Source: Morchella semilibera
Taxonomy: Eukaryota; Ascomycota; Pezizomycetes; Pezizales; Morchellaceae
Direction of reading: 5' to 3'
Assembly: GCA_009192285.1 (NCBI GenBank)
Contig: WBVU01000005.1
Coordinates: 2,684,731 to 2,748,730 of the forward strand
Length of the DNA stretch: 64,000 bases
A model generated the notes under the pieces. The model had not been told where the DNA came from. It searched no databases and saw nothing but the letters and a program-made list of their open reading frames with translations. Shown here one piece after another: positions 60,381-64,000 of this stretch. Each line of letters begins with the position of its first letter. The stretch's first letter is position 1. Position numbers and translations under genes: made by a program.

Positions 60381-62169
60381 GCCAACCACTCCCTCTTAGC
60401 TTACTAACAAAAGGCTCCCCTCAAGGGTCAAAATATTTTGCCTCTGTCCATCATTATAATTAATTTTGTTTTACATGTAGTTCTACACTTGGAACCGGGT
60501 TCTACCTAGTTTGGATAGTAATACGACTTTACTTATATTCCTTCTTCCAATAACATTTCTCAACAAGTCCGCAGCTACTCCCGCCGCCGCCCGAGACCGC
60601 AAAACAAATATGTATAACTGTGATTATGACGCCACCTCACCTCATCCACGTTTATATCAGCCCAACAGACCCATAGAGGGGAGCACCCAACCACAGGCCC
60701 AACCCTACGCGCCGAGGTGTCCGCCATGCCATTGATTGTGCCCACAGGACCCAATGTTACCCATCACCACCGACCACAACCATCGCCACATCAATCAAAC
60801 AACCCCGATCCCCTTGCGTCACGAGTGACACGCCATGACCCACTATCAAGATTAAGCCCTCTCCGCCCAGATCCTGCCTGACCCACGGGCTGGTGACTCA
60901 AGTACCCAAACAACCGGGCCCCATAGTGGTCTGTGGTGGCTCTCCATGCCATGAGTCAACAGACGCAAGCTTTGCGTCATATTAGACGAGTCCCTGGGTG
61001 CCATCCCAAATCGAGGTTATGAAAGAAATACACTAGAATCGACATGTGGCCAGCCGACCACCCCCCCACGAGAGTTACTTATCATAGCAGCATAAGCACG
61101 CCAGTTCTCACTTACCCTGGTACTGCAGTACATACTCTATACATACTCTACTGACCTTGGGCTAAGCATCAATTTGGAGAAATGCTGTTTCCCCCCCCAG
61201 CTATCCCTGCAACTAATTTTGGCCAAAATTGACCAAGTTTCTAGTACATCCAGCTAACTATGGCGCGAGAAGGCATAGGGGGTGTGCAAACCCCAGAGGA
61301 ATTCTGTATGGGAATTAGACCGTTAGGCTAGGGACTAGTACAATTATGGGAGTAGATCCCCCAATTTCTATAGACTGATTGGCTGCAAACGCTGAAGTTT
61401 ACACACCTACCCTCCATAGCTTCTCGAAACGTTGTATGGGGGGTTATTTGACCTGTCCGGAATTATTCGTTTATATCTTGGAATAGATCAACATCCGATG
61501 GGCCCATCACAACACAAACAGAATCACCTCGGATCTTACTGCCTACTCGGGAACCAACCATAACATGCATCCCCCCACCGTTTTGGGATACTTGGTGCGC
61601 ATCAGTGGTGTGTTGTAACGAGGACGCGGCGAGGCAACCAAAACGCGTGAAGCTGTCATTTTCTTTAAGATCTTATTAACTCACTGCATGTATTTCATTC
61701 CAACCTATTGTCTATCATTTCATTCAATCTATCTTTCGAACAGTTGAACGCACATGCGAAGCTTTCCTTAAGCGTGCGATGAAGCTGCTATGTAGAGAAC
61801 TATAAAGAAAGAGACCCAACCGTACCAAATAAAACCCATATCTTCACAAACCGCTACAACCGAAGAAAGAATTAAAGGAAAAGTGGTTCCCCCTAGAATA
61901 CGAACTTTAAGTTTATTTTATCGATTATATTCTTTCTCCTTCTCATCTTTTAGAAACCACAAGAACAAAGCAACCGAATTGTTGTAGCACAAGAGATCCA
62001 TTTCCCCCATTTATCCCTGGCTAGTCCCAGTAAAAAAGAGAAGAGTTAAAGAAAATAGAAGAAAAAAAAAGGAAACGAGATCGGACAGGCAGGCGACGCT
62101 GGGGAAAATGACGAAGGCATGGGACATCGTGATCCGATCATTATCTTTTGGGTTCATAGAATTTCTCGT
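60381..62169. other. Gene-free stretch and 3' flank of gsp1
   Basis: Intergenic DNA. No repeat ends or coding frames were seen. The A-rich part near 61860-62100 is likely the gsp1 3' untranslated region, T-rich in the gene's sense. Confidence 0.45.
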
Positions 62170-63283
62170 TTACAAATCACTACACCAAATATTAACGAAT
62201 GTATTAGACATCAAAAGGGGAGAAACGTACGCATCATCTTCATCAGGCAGAGGGTGCTGAGCAGCCTCTTCCATCTCCTTGTGGTAAGCCTCCAAAAGGG
62301 TGTGGTCAACAGTGACCTCAGGTGGAGCCAATGCCGGAGAAGCGACAAACTCAAGACCGGGGTTTCCGACGAGCTTTCTGGCCAACCACAAGAAAGGCTT
62401 CTCGAAGTTGTAGTTAGACTTGGCAGAAATGTCGTAGTATTGAAGATTCTTCTTGCGGTGGAAGGTGATGGTCTTGGCCTTGACCTTGCGCTCCTTAACG
62501 TCGACCTTGTTACCAGTGAGGACGATAGGGATATTCTCACAAACTCGGACAAGGTCACCTAGTAGCAGACCCAATATTAATAAAAGGATTATTTTCTCAA
62601 ACAATCTTAACATATGTATAAATTTGGGGGGAGAAGCTTACGATGCCAGTTGGGGACGTTCTTGTAGGTAATTCTGGAGGTAACGTCGAACATGATGATA
62701 CCACAGTTACCGTTGATGTAGTAACCGTCTCTCAGTCCTCCGAACTTCTCCTGACCAGCAGTGTCCCACACATCGAACTTCAATTCACCGTAGTTGGTGA
62801 AGAAACCAAGGGGGCTAGAAGATAAATCGCGTTAGCAATCGGGCCACCTAACAGTGTTACAAGACACTAAATTCCAGCGAAAAGCAACATGAGTTAGATG
62901 GGAGACATACTGAACCTCGACACCAAGAGTGGCGATGTACTTCTTCTCGAATTCACCAGTCAAATGGCGCTTGACGAAAGTGGTCTAACCCCCACCAAGA
63001 AAAATTGTTAGCAACCAAGATCAGTCTGATTTCAAAGTTTGATATGCTTAGATTAGGGACATCTTTATCAACTGTGGTTATAAGCGGTGATAGAAATGCA
63101 GGCCTTACAGTCCCTGGGAGGGACGGTAATGACGAACGGCAACAACCGCGAAGACAAGCACGCGAAAAACTATGACAAAAGGAAGAAAAAAAGAGAGCAT
63201 ACCTTTCCAGTACCACCATCACCGACAAGAACGAGCTTGAAGGTTGGGGGGAGGGGTGCAGTGGCGGGAGCTTGGGTAGCCAT
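62170..63283 (-). CDS. gsp1: Ran GTPase Gsp1
   Basis: Five exons on the minus strand (63283-63203, 62984-62911, 62814-62642, 62558-62231 and 62179-62170) join in frame to 221 residues, the family's normal size. All Ran motifs are present: P-loop GDGGTGKTT, switch [15 protein letters not shown], switch [36 protein letters not shown], and the acidic C-terminus DEDDADL. Ran's GTP/GDP gradient drives import and export through nuclear pores and helps spindle assembly and nuclear envelope formation. The last exon encodes only the final residues (10 bases, TGATTTGTAA). Without the 51-base intron before it the protein would end in an unrelated 18-residue tail. The leader is purine-rich on the plus strand (GAGA repeats at 63475-63510), i.e. 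pyrimidine-rich in the sense of the gene. Confidence 0.97.
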
Positions 63284-64000
63284 TTTTTTGGAAAAATTAT
63301 GTCGCGTGAAGTTAGAATAGAGGTTGTCTTTGAGAAGGCGCTAACAGTAAGTCGTGATGAGTTCTTTGGTGAGGGACAGGATATGTTAGCAACCCAAACC
63401 GAAAGAAACAACGGGCGAGGTGTATTTATTTAGTAAAGCTTGGAATATAGATACCTTTTGTCTGGTGGATGGGGAAGAGAGAGGGAGAGGGAGAGAGAGA
63501 GAGAGGGAAGAGAAAGTTGGCGATGTGGGTGGTGTTCAGGCGTTATGTTATGTAGACGTGTTTGGTGAGGGGCAGAAAAAGAGGGCAAGGGAAAAGAGAG
63601 AAAGGGGAGGGGAAAGCCAGCAGGCCAACAACTAGCAGTATGATGACTCGCCGGCTGGGCGTGGTCGCTGGCCTGGCAACCAAAAATTTTCTGGTAGTCT
63701 CTGGACGAACTGTCGGCTCTTGGCACTAACCAACGATTGGGCCTGGTGGGTTAAAACCTAACCCTTCGATCGGGAGGAACAAACACAGCATTGTTTTTGC
63801 ACGATCTTCCAGTAGCCTGCACTCTATCGCTCGATGATCAAAATGAAGGGTAATATGTTGAAAGAAAAACAACGAGACTCCAACCCACACAAAGGCAAAC
63901 TATATTGAACAGAGTGGAAATTATAAGAGCGTGCAAGCGCTTATTATTCTGATCACGTGAATATACATCCCTCGTTTCTTCTTCAGCATGGGTGGGGTAA
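63284..64000. promoter_or_regulatory. Promoter and leader region of gsp1
   Basis: In gsp1 sense the region contains long C/T tracts (GAGAGA/AGGG on the plus strand, 63475-63615), a typical fungal housekeeping promoter feature. No other gene was identified up to the window end. Confidence 0.45.

Overview
The window looks like nuclear DNA of a filamentous ascomycete (Pezizomycotina), probably a repeat-rich, early-diverging lineage such as the Pezizomycetes. This placement is inferred from short introns of about 50-80 bases with ascomycete splice signals, conserved ascomycete housekeeping genes, fungal chromoviruses, and low gene density (nine supported gene models plus one weak one in 64 kb). 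Nothing bacterial is visible.

Layout. 1-6039: the 3' part of an old, heavily broken Ty3/gypsy chromovirus, split by a promoter-bearing insert and a solo LTR. A 137-base mini-element sits three times in its LTR sequences. 6305-7694: an unrecognised protein gene. 7.7-11.7 kb: gene-free DNA with one small inverted-repeat element, ending in a long pyrimidine-rich leader. 11756-13565: a three-RRM RNA-binding protein of the Csx1/Nam8/Ngr1 group. 13.6-18.9 kb: gene-free DNA packed with the palindrome TACATGTA and with nested miniature inverted-repeat elements. 18940-20352: a protein made almost entirely of three double-stranded-RNA-binding motifs. 22189-23054 (minus): the proteasome assembly chaperone Nas2. 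24176-27358: a DH-PH Rho guanine-nucleotide exchange factor. 27.4-31.7 kb: gene-free.

31688-34461: an end-to-end cut-and-paste transposon of the Ginger type (gypsy-like integrase, TGT...ACA inverted repeats, 4-base target duplication, C-terminal CXC cysteine cluster). 35.1-36.3 kb: two further inverted-repeat families. 37541-40355 (minus): the lipin-type phosphatidate phosphatase Pah1. 44250-47576: a membrane-anchored fibronectin-III/coiled-coil protein with a likely one-base frame problem near its end. 49669-50355 (minus): an ankyrin-repeat protein. 52018-60375: a very young, nearly whole chromovirus with identical 210-base LTRs and a 5-base target duplication. 62170-63283 (minus): the Ran GTPase Gsp1.

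The host genes are unrelated housekeeping or regulatory genes (nuclear transport, lipid synthesis, proteasome assembly, Rho signalling, RNA binding) and form no operon-like or biosynthetic cluster. The most unusual material is in the accessory DNA: the Ginger transposon, a three-level nest of miniature elements whose insertion point is confirmed by an uninterrupted copy elsewhere in the window, the extreme TACATGTA enrichment, and the triple dsRNA-binding protein.
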